NCBI RefSeq assembly: GCF_016924645.1
Contig: NZ_JAFFJV010000011.1
Location: forward strand, 248,001-312,000
From: Rufibacter psychrotolerans
Lineage (GTDB): Bacteria > Bacteroidota > Bacteroidia > Cytophagales > Hymenobacteraceae
DNA length: 64,000 nt
Reading direction: 5' to 3'
The stretch's first letter is position 1. Each line of letters starts with the position of its first letter. Below, in pieces: positions 8,796 through 19,011 of this stretch. A model generated the notes under the pieces. The model saw nothing but the letters and a program-made list of their open reading frames with translations, did not search any database and was not told where the DNA came from. The position numbers and the translations under genes were made by a program.

Positions 8796-10259
8796 ATGCC
8801 CATCATGTCGCTAGACCAGGTACTTCATACCGCAGAAGAAGCATTCCATACGTACAAGAAAGCATCGGCCCAGACCAAAGCTACCTTTCTAAGGACAATA
8901 GCCACCGAGATTGAAAGCCTGGGCGAGGAACTGCTGCAGGTTGCCAGCCAGGAATCTAACCTGCCCTTGGCGCGCCTTACCGGGGAGCGGGGCCGGACCA
9001 TGAACCAGCTCAAAGCCTTCGCCGATCTGCTGGACCAAGGCGCCTGGCTGGAAGCCACCATTGACCCTGCTTTGCCAGATAGAAAACCCCTGCCCAGACC
9101 AGATCTGCGCCGCATGCTGTTCCCTCTGGGACCGGTAGTAGTGTTTGGGGCCAGTAATTTCCCCTTGGCTTTTTCCACCGCCGGAGGAGACTCGGCCTCT
9201 GCCTTAGCGGCCGGTTGTCCGGTGGTGTACAAAGAACACCCGGGGCACCCCAAGACCTCCCAGCTGGTGTTCGGGGCTATACAACAGGCTCTGGGGGCAT
9301 GTGGCTTGCCCACTGGGGTTTTCCAGCACGTGAGCGGCGGCATTGAGGTGGGGCAGGAGCTGGTGAAGCATCCTAAAACCAAGGCCGTGGCGTTTACGGG
9401 TTCTTACAAAGGCGGCAAAGCCATCTTTGACCAGGCCTGTCAGCGCGAGCAACCTATTCCGGTGTATGCCGAGATGGGAAGCATTAACCCTATTTTTGTA
9501 CTGCCCGAGAAAGCGGAAGCGGAAACCGCCGCCTTGGCGGAACAAGCAGCGGCCTCCGTGTTACAGGGCGTAGGGCAGTTCTGTACCTGTCCGGGTTTGG
9601 TGTTTTATCCGCAGTCCTCAACCACCGAAGCCTTTTTAGACCGACTTTCCCAAAAACTAAGCGAATCTGCCGGCGATAAAATGCTGCACGAAGGCATCTC
9701 CAGGAACTACTACCAAGGCCTGACAAGACTATTGGCCGAAAGCGGAGTGGAAACCTTAGTCACCGCAGAGGAGGATGTGCTGACCGGTCATGCCGCCTTA
9801 GCCAGAACCAATGTGCAGGAGTGGCTGAAAAACACCGCGTTGCAGGAAGAGGTCTTCGGGCCGTTCACCCTGGTGGTGACCTATAGTGACATGGCAGAAC
9901 TGGAGCAGGCGGCGGAAGTGCTGCAGGGCCAGCTCACCTGTACCATCTGGGGAACAACCTCAGAATTAGCCTCGGCCGGGAACCTGGTAGACACCGTGCG
10001 CGAGAAATGCGGCCGGCTGTTGTTCGCCGGCGTACCGACGGGCGTGGAGGTAAGTCCTGCCATGACCCACGGCGGACCATTCCCGGCCACCTCAGACAGC
10101 CGTAGCACTTCGGTGGGTACCAATGCCATCAAGCGTTTCGCCCGACCTATCACGTTTCAATCAGCACCTCAGGACCTGCTGCCCGATGAATTAAAAGATC
10201 AGAACCCCCTTTCCATCTGGCGTACCGTGGATGGACAGTTCACCAAAGACCCCATTTAA
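8796..10259 (+). CDS. 2-oxoglutarate semialdehyde dehydrogenase, NADP-type (aldehyde dehydrogenase family)
   Basis: 487 aa. The catalytic cysteine is C263 in GQFCTCPG and the general base glutamate is E226 in YAEMGSINP, both typical of the KGSADH subgroup. It oxidises 2-oxoglutarate semialdehyde to 2-oxoglutarate, the last step of hydroxyproline breakdown and also of some pentose and aldarate pathways. The same end product can also arise from L-arabinose oxidation, so this enzyme could serve sugars freed by the GH127/GH51 enzymes further on; no other arabinose-oxidation gene is in the window. Only 6 bases separate it from the epimerase gene. Confidence 0.9.
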   Translation: MPIMSLDQVLHTAEEAFHTYKKASAQTKATFLRTIATEIESLGEELLQVASQESNLPLARLTGERGRTMNQLKAFADLLDQGAWLEATIDPALPDRKPLPRPDLRRMLFPLGPVVVFGASNFPLAFSTAGGDSASALAAGCPVVYKEHPGHPKTSQLVFGAIQQALGACGLPTGVFQHVSGGIEVGQELVKHPKTKAVAFTGSYKGGKAIFDQACQREQPIPVYAEMGSINPIFVLPEKAEAETAALAEQAAASVLQGVGQFCTCPGLVFYPQSSTTEAFLDRLSQKLSESAGDKMLHEGISRNYYQGLTRLLAESGVETLVTAEEDVLTGHAALARTNVQEWLKNTALQEEVFGPFTLVVTYSDMAELEQAAEVLQGQLTCTIWGTTSELASAGNLVDTVREKCGRLLFAGVPTGVEVSPAMTHGGPFPATSDSRSTSVGTNAIKRFARPITFQSAPQDLLPDELKDQNPLSIWRTVDGQFTKDPI

Positions 10260-10265
10260 TCCTTT

Positions 10266-11267
10266 ATGGCCAGAAAAACCTTCTTCTGTATTGATGCCCA
10301 CACCTGCGGGAACCCCGTGCGCCTGGTCGCCGGGGGCGGACCCGTTTTGGAGGGCGCCAACATGAGCGAAAAGCGTCAGCACTTCTTACAGGAATACGAT
10401 TACATCCGGAAAGGCCTCATGTTTGAGCCGCGTGGCCACGATATGATGTCGGGGAGCATTCTATACCCGCCGCATGATCCTGAAAACGATGTCGCCGTGT
10501 TATATATTGAGACCAGCGGTTGTCTGCCGATGTGCGGCCATGGCACTATCGGCACCGTCACCATTGCCATTGAAGAAGGCTTGATCACGCCCAAAACACC
10601 CGGCGAATTGCGTCTGGAAGCTCCGGCCGGCTTGGTGAAAATCAAATACACTCAGGAGGGCAAAAAGGTAAAATCAGTGAAACTGACCAACGTGGCTTCT
10701 TACTTGGAGGCCGAAGGCCTGACAATAGAATGCCCGGATTTGGGCGAATTGACCATTGATGTGGCTTACGGCGGAAACTTCTATGGCATCATTGACCCAC
10801 AGCCGAATTTCCCGGGCCTGCAGGAATTTACCGCTGATAAGCTGATCGCCTGGAGCCGGGTGATACGGGAGCGTATGAATGAGAAATACAGCTTCGTGCA
10901 TCCAGACAACCCTACTATTAAAGGCATGAGCCATGTGCTCTGGGCCGGCGATACCCTGCAACCGACTTCCACCGCCCGCAACGCCGTGTTCTACGGCGAC
11001 AAAGCCATTGATCGGTCTCCCTGCGGAACCGGAACATCGGCACGTATGGCCCAGTGGTATGCCAAAGGCAAGTTGAAACCGGGCGATGTGTTTGTGCATG
11101 AAAGCTACATCGGCTCCATCTTCAACGGCACCATTGAGGGTGAAACCACGGTTGCCGGTAAACCCGCCATTCTGCCTGGCATTGAAGGTTGGGCCATTGT
11201 TACGGGGCTCAACACCATCTTCTTTGATGATGAAGACCCTTATGTTCACGGATTCCAAGTGATTTGA
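10266..11267 (+). CDS. 4-hydroxyproline 2-epimerase (proline racemase family)
   Basis: 333 aa. It interconverts trans-4-hydroxy-L-proline and cis-4-hydroxy-D-proline using two cysteines. Both are present, C90 in LPMCGHGT and C253 in RSPCGTGTSA. The second cysteine argues against the related trans-3-hydroxyproline dehydratases, which have Thr there. The N-terminus (FFCIDAHTCGNPVR) is characteristic. The stop is one base before the ATG of the oxidase gene, so the two are surely co-transcribed. Confidence 0.94.
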   Translation: MARKTFFCIDAHTCGNPVRLVAGGGPVLEGANMSEKRQHFLQEYDYIRKGLMFEPRGHDMMSGSILYPPHDPENDVAVLYIETSGCLPMCGHGTIGTVTIAIEEGLITPKTPGELRLEAPAGLVKIKYTQEGKKVKSVKLTNVASYLEAEGLTIECPDLGELTIDVAYGGNFYGIIDPQPNFPGLQEFTADKLIAWSRVIRERMNEKYSFVHPDNPTIKGMSHVLWAGDTLQPTSTARNAVFYGDKAIDRSPCGTGTSARMAQWYAKGKLKPGDVFVHESYIGSIFNGTIEGETTVAGKPAILPGIEGWAIVTGLNTIFFDDEDPYVHGFQVI

Positions 11268-11268
11268 T

Positions 11269-12516
11269 ATGAGTAGAGTTACCATTGTAGGAGGCGGCAT
11301 CATCGGCCTTTTTACCGCTTATTACTTATCTGAAGAAGGCTTTGAGGTCACCATCCTGGACAAAGGAGACATGGCCAACAGCTGCTCCATTGGCAACGCC
11401 GGTATGATTGTGCCCAGCCACATCGTGCCGTTGGCTTCGCCGGGCATCATCGCAAAAGGCATGAAGTGGATGCTTTCCTCTACCAGCCCATTTTACATCC
11501 ATCCCCGGCTGGATTATAGGTTGGCCCAGTGGTGCTTGCTTTTCTATAAGGCGGCCACTAAAAAGCACGTGGAATACAGCATTCCGTACCTCAAGAATCT
11601 GAGCCTGTACAGCAGAAGTCTGTACGGTGAATTCGCCGGGCAGCATAACTCGCCGGAGGTAGGTTTCCAGGAAAAAGGACTCTTGATGCTGTTTAAAAGC
11701 GAGGAAGCCGCCCACGAGGAAGTTGAATTCGCACACCTGGCCCGCAAACACGGCCTGGAAACCGATATCATGTCGCCGGACGAGGTGCGGCAAATGGAAC
11801 CGTACGCCGGTATGGACGTGCGCGGCGGGGTCTTTTTCCCGGGAGATGCCCACCTGAACCCGGCGCAACTGCATGCTTATTTGATCAGGCACTTGGAAAA
11901 GAAAGGGGTGAAGATCGTGTGCCACGCCGAGGTGCTGGACTTTGCCACCTCGGGCCGTTCCGTCACTTCCGTCATCACCGACAAAGGCGAGTTTGCCTCT
12001 GACCAAGTCATCATCGCGGCCGGTAACTGGGCCGGTGAGGTAGCCCGGAAACTCAAGATCAACATGCCCATGCTGGGCGGCAAAGGCTATAGCTTCCTGA
12101 CAAAAAATTCCCCCGCCATCCAGCGGCCCGCCATCCTCACCGAGGCTCGCGTGGCGGTGACGCCGTTCGGGGATCAGATCCGGTTTGGCGGTACCATGGA
12201 AATCACCAATGACAACACCAGCATTAACCTGAACCGGGTGAAAGGCATCCACAATGCTATCACCAAATACTACGGCGGTTTTCAGGCCGATTTTCCGGAA
12301 AGGGACAAAATCTGGAGCGGACTGCGTCCGTGCTCACCGGATGGTCTGCCCTACATCGGTGCTACCAGCCGCTGGAACAACGTGCTGTTTGGCACCGGTC
12401 ACAGCATGATGGGCCTCAGCCTAGCGCCGGCCACCGGAAAGCTGCTCACCGAGGAACTCATGAACCGGAAATCATCAGTGGGCATTGACGCCTTCTCGCC
12501 GGATCGGTACAGTTAA
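11269..12516 (+). CDS. FAD-dependent D-amino-acid oxidase/dehydrogenase (cis-4-hydroxy-D-proline)
   Basis: 415-aa DadA-like flavoprotein. The FAD-binding motif VGGGIIGLFTAYYL is at residues 5-18, and the C-terminus has the usual GLRPCSPDGLPYIG and GHSMMGLSLAPATG segments. In this operon it should oxidise cis-4-hydroxy-D-proline to 1-pyrroline-4-hydroxy-2-carboxylate, feeding the deaminase at 7757. The electron acceptor (oxygen or the respiratory chain) cannot be told from sequence. It is a single-chain enzyme, unlike the multi-subunit LhpBEF type of Pseudomonas. Confidence 0.9.
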   Translation: MSRVTIVGGGIIGLFTAYYLSEEGFEVTILDKGDMANSCSIGNAGMIVPSHIVPLASPGIIAKGMKWMLSSTSPFYIHPRLDYRLAQWCLLFYKAATKKHVEYSIPYLKNLSLYSRSLYGEFAGQHNSPEVGFQEKGLLMLFKSEEAAHEEVEFAHLARKHGLETDIMSPDEVRQMEPYAGMDVRGGVFFPGDAHLNPAQLHAYLIRHLEKKGVKIVCHAEVLDFATSGRSVTSVITDKGEFASDQVIIAAGNWAGEVARKLKINMPMLGGKGYSFLTKNSPAIQRPAILTEARVAVTPFGDQIRFGGTMEITNDNTSINLNRVKGIHNAITKYYGGFQADFPERDKIWSGLRPCSPDGLPYIGATSRWNNVLFGTGHSMMGLSLAPATGKLLTEELMNRKSSVGIDAFSPDRYS

Positions 12517-12606
12517 GATCCCTTATTGGTTCCTTTCTTCCAAGGAGCAGGGAACTTTAAAATGCACCTATCCTACTCAGCCCAGACCTTTAAGCCCTTA
12601 CAAACT

Positions 12607-14379
12607 ATGACTCGCCGCTGGCCCCGTTTCCTGACGTTTTCCTGTTTAACGATTGTTTTCACCCTCCTAAGCTCCGGGTCTATCTTTGCCCAGAGCCCCC
12701 ATGTGCTGTATGAACAGACAAGTGAGGTGAACAACCTGCTGGTAAAACTGAAAGCCGATGAAGGGAGTCTGCGGCGCTTCTATTTTATGGAGAACTCGCC
12801 CGAGTTTACGGCCCGTTTTCAGAAACTCTACCAGGAGTACCAGCAGCAGCTGAATACCCTGAACTACGACCAGCTGAATACCGGCAGCCGGGTAGACTAC
12901 CTGCTCACCAAACGGAACCTGGCCGAGGAGTTGCGCTTGCTGGACGTGGCCGCCAAGGAGTACAGCCAGGTTAGCAAATGGGTGCCGTTCGCCGAGAAGA
13001 TCTACGCCCTGGAGAAACCCCGTCGCCGCGGCCTCAACGTGGATGGGCAGAAAATTGCCACTGAACTGAACCTCATAGAGAAAAGCCTCAAAGCCTCCCA
13101 GACCGCTCTGGAGGCCGAGCCGCGTTTAGACCGGGACCTGGCCTACCGCTTGCAGGGCGTGACGCTGGACCTGAAAGATGCCTTAAAAAGTGTCTACACG
13201 TTCTACTATGACTATGAGCCCAGCTTCTCTTGGTGGACCAAAGAACCATACAAGAAAGTAGACACCCTGCTCACCCAGTACGCGGCCTTGGCCGAGAAAA
13301 AAGGCAAGGTTCCGGCGAAAGGCCAGAAGATAGACCAGAGCGGCATCGTAGGCAATCCTATCGGGAAGGACGAACTCATCCGGCAGCTGCAGTATGAGAT
13401 GATACCGTACACCCCCGAGGAACTGATTGACATTGCCAACAAGGAGTTTGCCTGGTGTGACCAGGAGATGCTGAAGGCTTCGCAGGAAATGGGCTTTGGC
13501 AAAGACTGGCACGCGGCCTTGGAGAAAGTCAAGAACCTGTACGTACCCGCCGGCAAGCAGCCCGAGGCCATGCTGGATCTCTACAACCAGTCGGTGGCGT
13601 TCCTGAAGGAAAAGGACCTGATTACCATTCCGCCCGTAGCCGAGGAGACCTGGCGCATGCTCATGATGAGCCCTGAGCGACAATTAGTAAACCCTTTTTT
13701 CCTGGGCGGCGAGACGTTCATCATTTCGTACCCCACCAGCACCATGGCGCACGAGGACAAACTCATGAGCATGCGCGGCAACAACCCGCATTTCTCCCGC
13801 GCCACCGTGCACCACGAACTCATTGCCGGGCACCACCTGCAGGGCTTCATGAACAACCGTTACAAAGCCTACCGAGACTTCAACACACCTTTCTGGACCG
13901 AAGGCTGGTCGCTCTACTGGGAGATGCTGCTCTGGGACCAGAAGTTTCCGCGCTCCGCCGAGGACCGCGTGGGTATGCTTTTCTGGCGTATGCACCGTTG
14001 CGCCCGCATCATCTTCTCGCTCAACTACCACTTGGGCAAATGGACCCCGCAGGAGTGCATTGATTTCCTGGTGGACCGGGTAGGCCACGAGCGCGCCAAT
14101 GCCGAGGGCGAGGTGCGCCGCTCCTTTGAGGGCCGCTACAGTCCGCTGTACCAGCTGGCCTACATGATAGGAGGTCTGCAATTCTACGCCTTGCACAAAG
14201 AACTGGTGCAGACCGGCAAGATGACGAACAAGCAGTTCCATGACGCTATCATCCAGGAAAACAACCTACCCGTGGAGATGGTCCGCGCCATTCTGCTGAA
14301 CCAGCCATTGCCCAAGGATTTTACCTCCAACTGGCGCTTCTACGGCAACGCCAACGGAAAATCCGCTTCCAGAAAATAG
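12607..14379 (+). CDS. Secreted DUF885-family protein, probable metallopeptidase
   Basis: 590 aa from the ATG at 12607, which gives a clean signal peptide (LLSSGSIFAQ). An in-frame ATG at 12562 and a TTG at 12526 are upstream alternatives. The family hallmark is the HHELIAGHHLQ segment near residue 405, followed by FWTEGWSLYWEM, an HExxxGH-type zinc site with a downstream glutamate. The substrate is unknown. It sits 90 bases after the hydroxyproline operon and before a DPP IV, so a role in clearing peptides is plausible. Confidence 0.85.
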   Translation: MTRRWPRFLTFSCLTIVFTLLSSGSIFAQSPHVLYEQTSEVNNLLVKLKADEGSLRRFYFMENSPEFTARFQKLYQEYQQQLNTLNYDQLNTGSRVDYLLTKRNLAEELRLLDVAAKEYSQVSKWVPFAEKIYALEKPRRRGLNVDGQKIATELNLIEKSLKASQTALEAEPRLDRDLAYRLQGVTLDLKDALKSVYTFYYDYEPSFSWWTKEPYKKVDTLLTQYAALAEKKGKVPAKGQKIDQSGIVGNPIGKDELIRQLQYEMIPYTPEELIDIANKEFAWCDQEMLKASQEMGFGKDWHAALEKVKNLYVPAGKQPEAMLDLYNQSVAFLKEKDLITIPPVAEETWRMLMMSPERQLVNPFFLGGETFIISYPTSTMAHEDKLMSMRGNNPHFSRATVHHELIAGHHLQGFMNNRYKAYRDFNTPFWTEGWSLYWEMLLWDQKFPRSAEDRVGMLFWRMHRCARIIFSLNYHLGKWTPQECIDFLVDRVGHERANAEGEVRRSFEGRYSPLYQLAYMIGGLQFYALHKELVQTGKMTNKQFHDAIIQENNLPVEMVRAILLNQPLPKDFTSNWRFYGNANGKSASRK

Positions 14380-14421
14380 GATGTTGAAAAGCGGGGAAGC
14401 TTAGGTGACGACCTCCTTTTG

Positions 14422-14471
14422 AAACCTTGTTTTCGGCCTGTTTTCAGGAAAGTAGCTCTAAAACAAGGTTT
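14422..14471 (+). repeat. Dispersed palindrome copy with perfect 12-bp outer stem
   Basis: Outer arms AAACCTTGTTTT (14422-14433) and AAAACAAGGTTT (14460-14471) are exact reverse complements. The centre GTTTTCAGGAAA is the shared core. It lies 43 bases after the DUF885 stop and 69 before the next ATG. Confidence 0.75.
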
Positions 14472-14540
14472 GTCTAAAACCGGTACTTGGAGGCTCTATT
14501 AAAATACACGATACTGCAGGTGAATCATCATTAAAGAACT

Positions 14541-16754
14541 ATGAACAAGGTACCTACCACCTTCGGGAAATCGGTTTTGCTTTTACTCCTTCTATGGCTG
14601 GTTTTGTTCCTGCCGGGCTTCGCGCAGCAACGAGGCGGCGTGTTTTGGCTCAAGTCGGGGAATACCTATGTGGTGCCGGAGGAAGGGAACATCATCGCGT
14701 ATACCCTGCCCGGGAAAACCAAACAAATGCTGGTGGAGAAAGGACAATTGGTGCCCGCCGGGAAAACGGAGCCATTGAGAGTGCGCAGTTTCGCTTTCTC
14801 AGAAGACGAGCAGAAAGTTTTGCTGTTTACCAACACCCAGAAAGTATGGCGCTACCATACCCGCGGTGACTATTGGGTTTATGACCGCCAAACGAAGAAA
14901 CTACAGCAACTGGGCGCGGGTCGTCCGATTTCCTCGCTCATGTTCGCTAAGTTCTCGCCAGACGGGAAGCAGGTAGCATACGTGAGCGAAAATAATATCT
15001 ATGCGGAGGACATCGCCTCACAAAAGGTAACGCAACTCACCACCGACGGAACCCGCAAACGCATCAACGGCACCTTTGACTGGGCCTACGAAGAAGAGTT
15101 CGCTTGCCGTGACGGGTTCCGCTGGAGCCCCGACAGTAAGAAAATAGCGTTCTGGCAGATAGATGCCTCCGACGTGAAAGACTACTTCATGTTCAACCTC
15201 ACCGATGGCGTGTATTCCAAAGTGTTACCGGTAGAGTATCCCTCGGCCGGAGAGGCACCCTCGCCTTACAAGATCGGGGTGGTTGACGTGGCGGCCGGCG
15301 CTACCAAATGGATGGACGTACCCGGCGATCCTCAGCAACATTACCTGCCCCGCATGGAATGGGCGGCCAACGCCAACGAGATCATCCTCCAGCAACTGAA
15401 CCGCAAGCAGAACGAGAGCAAGCTGTTTTTGTGCAACGCTACTTCTGGCAAAGCCACGAACATCCACTCGGAGAAAGACCAGGCCTGGATTGACGTGATC
15501 TCTACCTGGGACAGCAATTACAGCAATGGCGGTTGGAACTGGCTCAGCAACGGGAAAGAGTTCCTGTGGGCGAGCGAGAAGGACGGTTGGCGCCACCTAT
15601 ACCGCGTAAGCCGCGATGGCAAAAAGGAAACCCTCGTTACCAAAGGGGCCTATGATGTGATGTCCATTGTGAACGTGAACGAGCCGGAGGGCTACGTGTA
15701 TGTGATGGCCTCGCCGGAGAATGCGACCCAGAAATACCTGTACCGCGTGAAGCTGAGCGGTAAAGGCAAACTGGAACGGCTTTCTCCGGTTTCGCAACCC
15801 GGTACGCACCAGTACACCGTGTCGCCCAACGCCAAGTTCGCGTTCCACAGTTTCTCCAACCATTACACCAGACCCGCCTCAGAATCCATTTCCCTGCCCG
15901 ATCATAAAGCCCTGGGCGGCACCAGTGCGGTGGAGCAGGCCCTGGCCCAATCCAAAAAAGCGAACTCTCCCGTGGAGTTCTTCAAGGTGAAAACCTCCGA
16001 AGGCGTGGAGATGGATGCCTGGATGGTGAAGCCCACCAACTTTGACCCCAAGAAGAAATACCCAGTGGTATTCCAGGTCTACACTGAGCCCGCCGGGCAG
16101 ACAGTGCTGGACTCCTATGGCACCGGCATGAACCATCTGTACAACGGCAGCATGGCGCAGGATGGCTACGTGTACGTGTCGGTGGACAACCGGGGCACAC
16201 CGGGACCGAAGGGGAGGGACTGGCGCAAAAGCATCTACCGCCAGGTAGGCCGGCTCAACATCAAAGACCAGGCGCTGGCGGCTCAGGAAATTTTAAAGCA
16301 GCCTTTTATAGACACTTCAAGAGTAGCGGTGTGGGGCTGGAGCGGCGGCGGCTCGGCTACGCTCAATCTGCTGTTCCAATATCCACAGATTTATAAAACC
16401 GGCATCTCCGTGGCCGCGGTGGGCAACCAACTCACCTATGACAATATCTACCAGGAGCGCTACATGGGCTTGCCGCAGGAGAACCTGGAAGATTTCGTGA
16501 ACGGCTCGCCCATTACGCACGCCAAAAACCTGAGAGGCAACCTGCTCTACATCCACGGCACCGGCGACGACAACGTGCACTACAACAACGCCGAGCAGCT
16601 CATCAACGAACTGATCAAGCACAACAAGCAATTCCAGATGATGCCGTACCCTAACCGCTCGCACAGCATCTCGGAAGGCGAGGGGACATCCACACACTTA
16701 GCTACTTTGTTCACCAATTACCTGAAGCAGTACTGTCCGCCAGGCGGAAGGTAA
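14541..16754 (+). CDS. Secreted dipeptidyl peptidase IV-type S9 peptidase
   Basis: 737 aa with a signal peptide (GFAQQ, residue about 29), a beta-propeller and a C-terminal alpha/beta hydrolase domain. The Glu-Glu motif that anchors the substrate amino group is E184-E185 in DWAYEEEF. The catalytic serine is S601 in GWSGGG, the acid lies in HGTGDDNVHY and the histidine in NRSHSI. This set defines DPP IV, which removes Xaa-Pro or Xaa-Ala dipeptides from N-termini. It fits a periplasmic or surface role on proline-rich peptides beside the hydroxyproline operon. Confidence 0.94.
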   Translation: MNKVPTTFGKSVLLLLLLWLVLFLPGFAQQRGGVFWLKSGNTYVVPEEGNIIAYTLPGKTKQMLVEKGQLVPAGKTEPLRVRSFAFSEDEQKVLLFTNTQKVWRYHTRGDYWVYDRQTKKLQQLGAGRPISSLMFAKFSPDGKQVAYVSENNIYAEDIASQKVTQLTTDGTRKRINGTFDWAYEEEFACRDGFRWSPDSKKIAFWQIDASDVKDYFMFNLTDGVYSKVLPVEYPSAGEAPSPYKIGVVDVAAGATKWMDVPGDPQQHYLPRMEWAANANEIILQQLNRKQNESKLFLCNATSGKATNIHSEKDQAWIDVISTWDSNYSNGGWNWLSNGKEFLWASEKDGWRHLYRVSRDGKKETLVTKGAYDVMSIVNVNEPEGYVYVMASPENATQKYLYRVKLSGKGKLERLSPVSQPGTHQYTVSPNAKFAFHSFSNHYTRPASESISLPDHKALGGTSAVEQALAQSKKANSPVEFFKVKTSEGVEMDAWMVKPTNFDPKKKYPVVFQVYTEPAGQTVLDSYGTGMNHLYNGSMAQDGYVYVSVDNRGTPGPKGRDWRKSIYRQVGRLNIKDQALAAQEILKQPFIDTSRVAVWGWSGGGSATLNLLFQYPQIYKTGISVAAVGNQLTYDNIYQERYMGLPQENLEDFVNGSPITHAKNLRGNLLYIHGTGDDNVHYNNAEQLINELIKHNKQFQMMPYPNRSHSISEGEGTSTHLATLFTNYLKQYCPPGGR

Positions 16755-16782
16755 GCTTTCATCCTAGTTTTTATTGAATCCC

Positions 16783-16820
16783 TTTTAAGGCAGTTTTTCA
16801 GAAATCAGGCCTAAAACAGC
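16783..16820 (+). repeat. Dispersed palindrome copy
   Basis: CTTTTAAGGCAGTTTTTCAG runs into AAATCAGGCCTAAAACAGC. It lies 29 bases after the DPP IV stop and 36 before the GH97 start, and is close to the consensus on the right arm. Confidence 0.7.
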
Positions 16821-16855
16821 TCGGGCCAAGCCTTGAGCAAACGAAACGATATTCC

Positions 16856-18838
16856 ATGCAACGCAATCTCCTCGGGAAAATTCTGGTCCTGTTACTGTGT
16901 CTCTGGTTCACCAGCACCGCCGTCTCTGCGAAAGACTATCTGCTTACCTCACCCGATAAAAACATCCAGGTGAAGGTGTCGGTAACCGATGTGATCAAAT
17001 GGTCGGTGGCCCGGAAAGGGGAGACGGTGCTGTTGCCTAGTCCATTGAGCATGACGTTGATTTCAGGAGAGAAATTGGGCGTGAACCCGGTGGTGCAGAA
17101 GGATGTCCGCAGATCAGTGAAGGAAACCATTACGGCGGTGGTGCCGGTGAAGAACCGCTCCATTCCGGATGTCTATAACGAGCTGAAACTACAGTGCAAA
17201 GGCGGCTACGTTGTGCATTTCCGGGCGTACAACGATGGGGCTGCCTATCGGTTTGAGACCAATCTTCCCGCCAGAGAAATTGAGGTGCAGCATGAAACTG
17301 CCGATTTCCAGTTGGGCGGCAATTACCAGGTGTACTGGCCCCAGGAAACAGACCCGGAGTTCCAGTCGCATTACGAGGCTACGTTCAAAGACACCACGGT
17401 GGCCTCCATCGGGAACCAGCAGTATGGGTACCTGCCTTTGCTGTTCACCTCAGGCAAGGGTACCAAAGTGCTTCTCACAGAATCTGACCTGTACGATTAC
17501 CCCAATCTGTTTCTCTTTGGGACGGGTGGGCCGCGGCTCACGTCTGCCTTCCCCAAAGTGATCCTAGAATCTAAGCTGAAGCCCCGCAGCGACCGGGCGG
17601 AGCAGATCACCCGCAAAGCGGAGTACATTGCCCGAACCTCCGGCAAAAGGACGTTTCCGTGGCGCACGATCATCGTCACTGATGACAAAGGGCTGTTGGA
17701 AACAGAGCTGGTGTACAAACTGGCCTCGCCCAACGCACTGCAGCAAACCGCCTGGATCAAGCCAGGCAAAGTAGCCTGGGACTGGTACAACTTCAACAAC
17801 GTGTACGGCGTGGATTTCAGGGCCGGCGTGAACACCGATACTTACAAATACTACATCGACTTTGCCTCTAAATACGGCCTGGAGTACATCATCCTGGACG
17901 AAGGCTGGTCGGCGGCCACCACCAACCTGCTGGCGCCCAACAAAGACCTGGACCTGACGGCGCTCATGCAGTACGCCAACAGCAAGAACGTGGGCGTGAT
18001 CCTGTGGGCGCTGTGGAATACCTTGGACAAAGACATAGACGGGATTCTGGACCAGTTTGTGAAATGGGGCGTGAAAGGCGTGAAGGTAGATTTTATGGCC
18101 CGCGGTGATCAGTACATGGTCAACTACTATGAGCGCGTGGCCAAAGCCGCCGCCCAGCGCCAGTTGCTGGTAGACTACCATGGCGCCTATAAACCTGTCG
18201 GGCTGAACCGGAAGTACCCTAATGTACTGAGCTACGAGGGCGTGAAAGGGCTGGAGAACAACAAGTGGAGTAACATCATCACCCCCACCCACAATGTCAC
18301 GCTGCCTTTTACCCGCATGGTGGCCGGCCCCATGGATTACACGCCGGGCGCCATGGTGAACGCCACCAAGGTGGGCTTCAAAGACGTGTTCAACCAACCC
18401 ATGAGCCAGGGTACCCGGGCGCACCAGGCGGCCATGTACGTGATCTACGAAAGCCCACTGCAAATGCTCTCAGACAGCCCTACCAATTACCTCAAAGACC
18501 CGGACTGCACCAGGTTCATCAGCCAGATTCCCACCACGTGGGACAAAACGGTGGCCCTGGGAGGGGAGGCCGGCAAGTACGTCCTGATGGCGCGTCAACA
18601 CGGTAAGAACTGGTACATTGGGGGCATGACCGATTGGGATGCCCGGGAACTCAGCCTTCCACTCACGTTCCTGGACGGGAAGTCATACCAGATGGAAATT
18701 CTTCGGGATGGCATCAACGCCGACCGCCATCCGCAGGACTATAAAATTGAAACCAGACCCGTAAAGGCGGGGGAAACAATTCAAGTGAAAATGAGCGGTG
18801 GCGGTGGTTGGTCAGCCATCCTTAAACCAGTGGAATAA
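16856..18838 (+). CDS. Secreted GH97 glycoside hydrolase (retaining-type, alpha-galactosidase-like)
   Basis: 660 aa with a signal peptide ending VSAK. GH97 has an N-terminal beta-sandwich, a central (beta/alpha)8 barrel (about 290-560) and a C-terminal beta domain; all are recognisable (WDWYNFNNVYGVDF, LDEGWS, ITPTHNVTLPFTRMVAGPMDYTPG). The residue that separates the two GH97 mechanisms is visible: D412 in VKVDFM aligns with the Asp nucleophile of the retaining alpha-galactosidase branch rather than the Glu-based inverting SusB branch. I therefore favour alpha-galactosidase over alpha-glucosidase, as inference. No susC/susD pair is adjacent. Confidence 0.9.
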   Translation: MQRNLLGKILVLLLCLWFTSTAVSAKDYLLTSPDKNIQVKVSVTDVIKWSVARKGETVLLPSPLSMTLISGEKLGVNPVVQKDVRRSVKETITAVVPVKNRSIPDVYNELKLQCKGGYVVHFRAYNDGAAYRFETNLPAREIEVQHETADFQLGGNYQVYWPQETDPEFQSHYEATFKDTTVASIGNQQYGYLPLLFTSGKGTKVLLTESDLYDYPNLFLFGTGGPRLTSAFPKVILESKLKPRSDRAEQITRKAEYIARTSGKRTFPWRTIIVTDDKGLLETELVYKLASPNALQQTAWIKPGKVAWDWYNFNNVYGVDFRAGVNTDTYKYYIDFASKYGLEYIILDEGWSAATTNLLAPNKDLDLTALMQYANSKNVGVILWALWNTLDKDIDGILDQFVKWGVKGVKVDFMARGDQYMVNYYERVAKAAAQRQLLVDYHGAYKPVGLNRKYPNVLSYEGVKGLENNKWSNIITPTHNVTLPFTRMVAGPMDYTPGAMVNATKVGFKDVFNQPMSQGTRAHQAAMYVIYESPLQMLSDSPTNYLKDPDCTRFISQIPTTWDKTVALGGEAGKYVLMARQHGKNWYIGGMTDWDARELSLPLTFLDGKSYQMEILRDGINADRHPQDYKIETRPVKAGETIQVKMSGGGGWSAILKPVE

Positions 18839-19011
18839 TTACCTGGGGTAAGGCGAGGGTGTTTATTCATTCCTTTCTTTAAAATGGCCCTAAACCAGAT
18901 GTGCTCTGGAGAGCTGCTGATTGGCAGCCCTTGCAAGGAAAATAAGGTCTTGATAGGTAACCCAAACGGGAAAGTGCTTCGCGATGATGGCCAAAGCGTA
19001 GACAAGAAAAT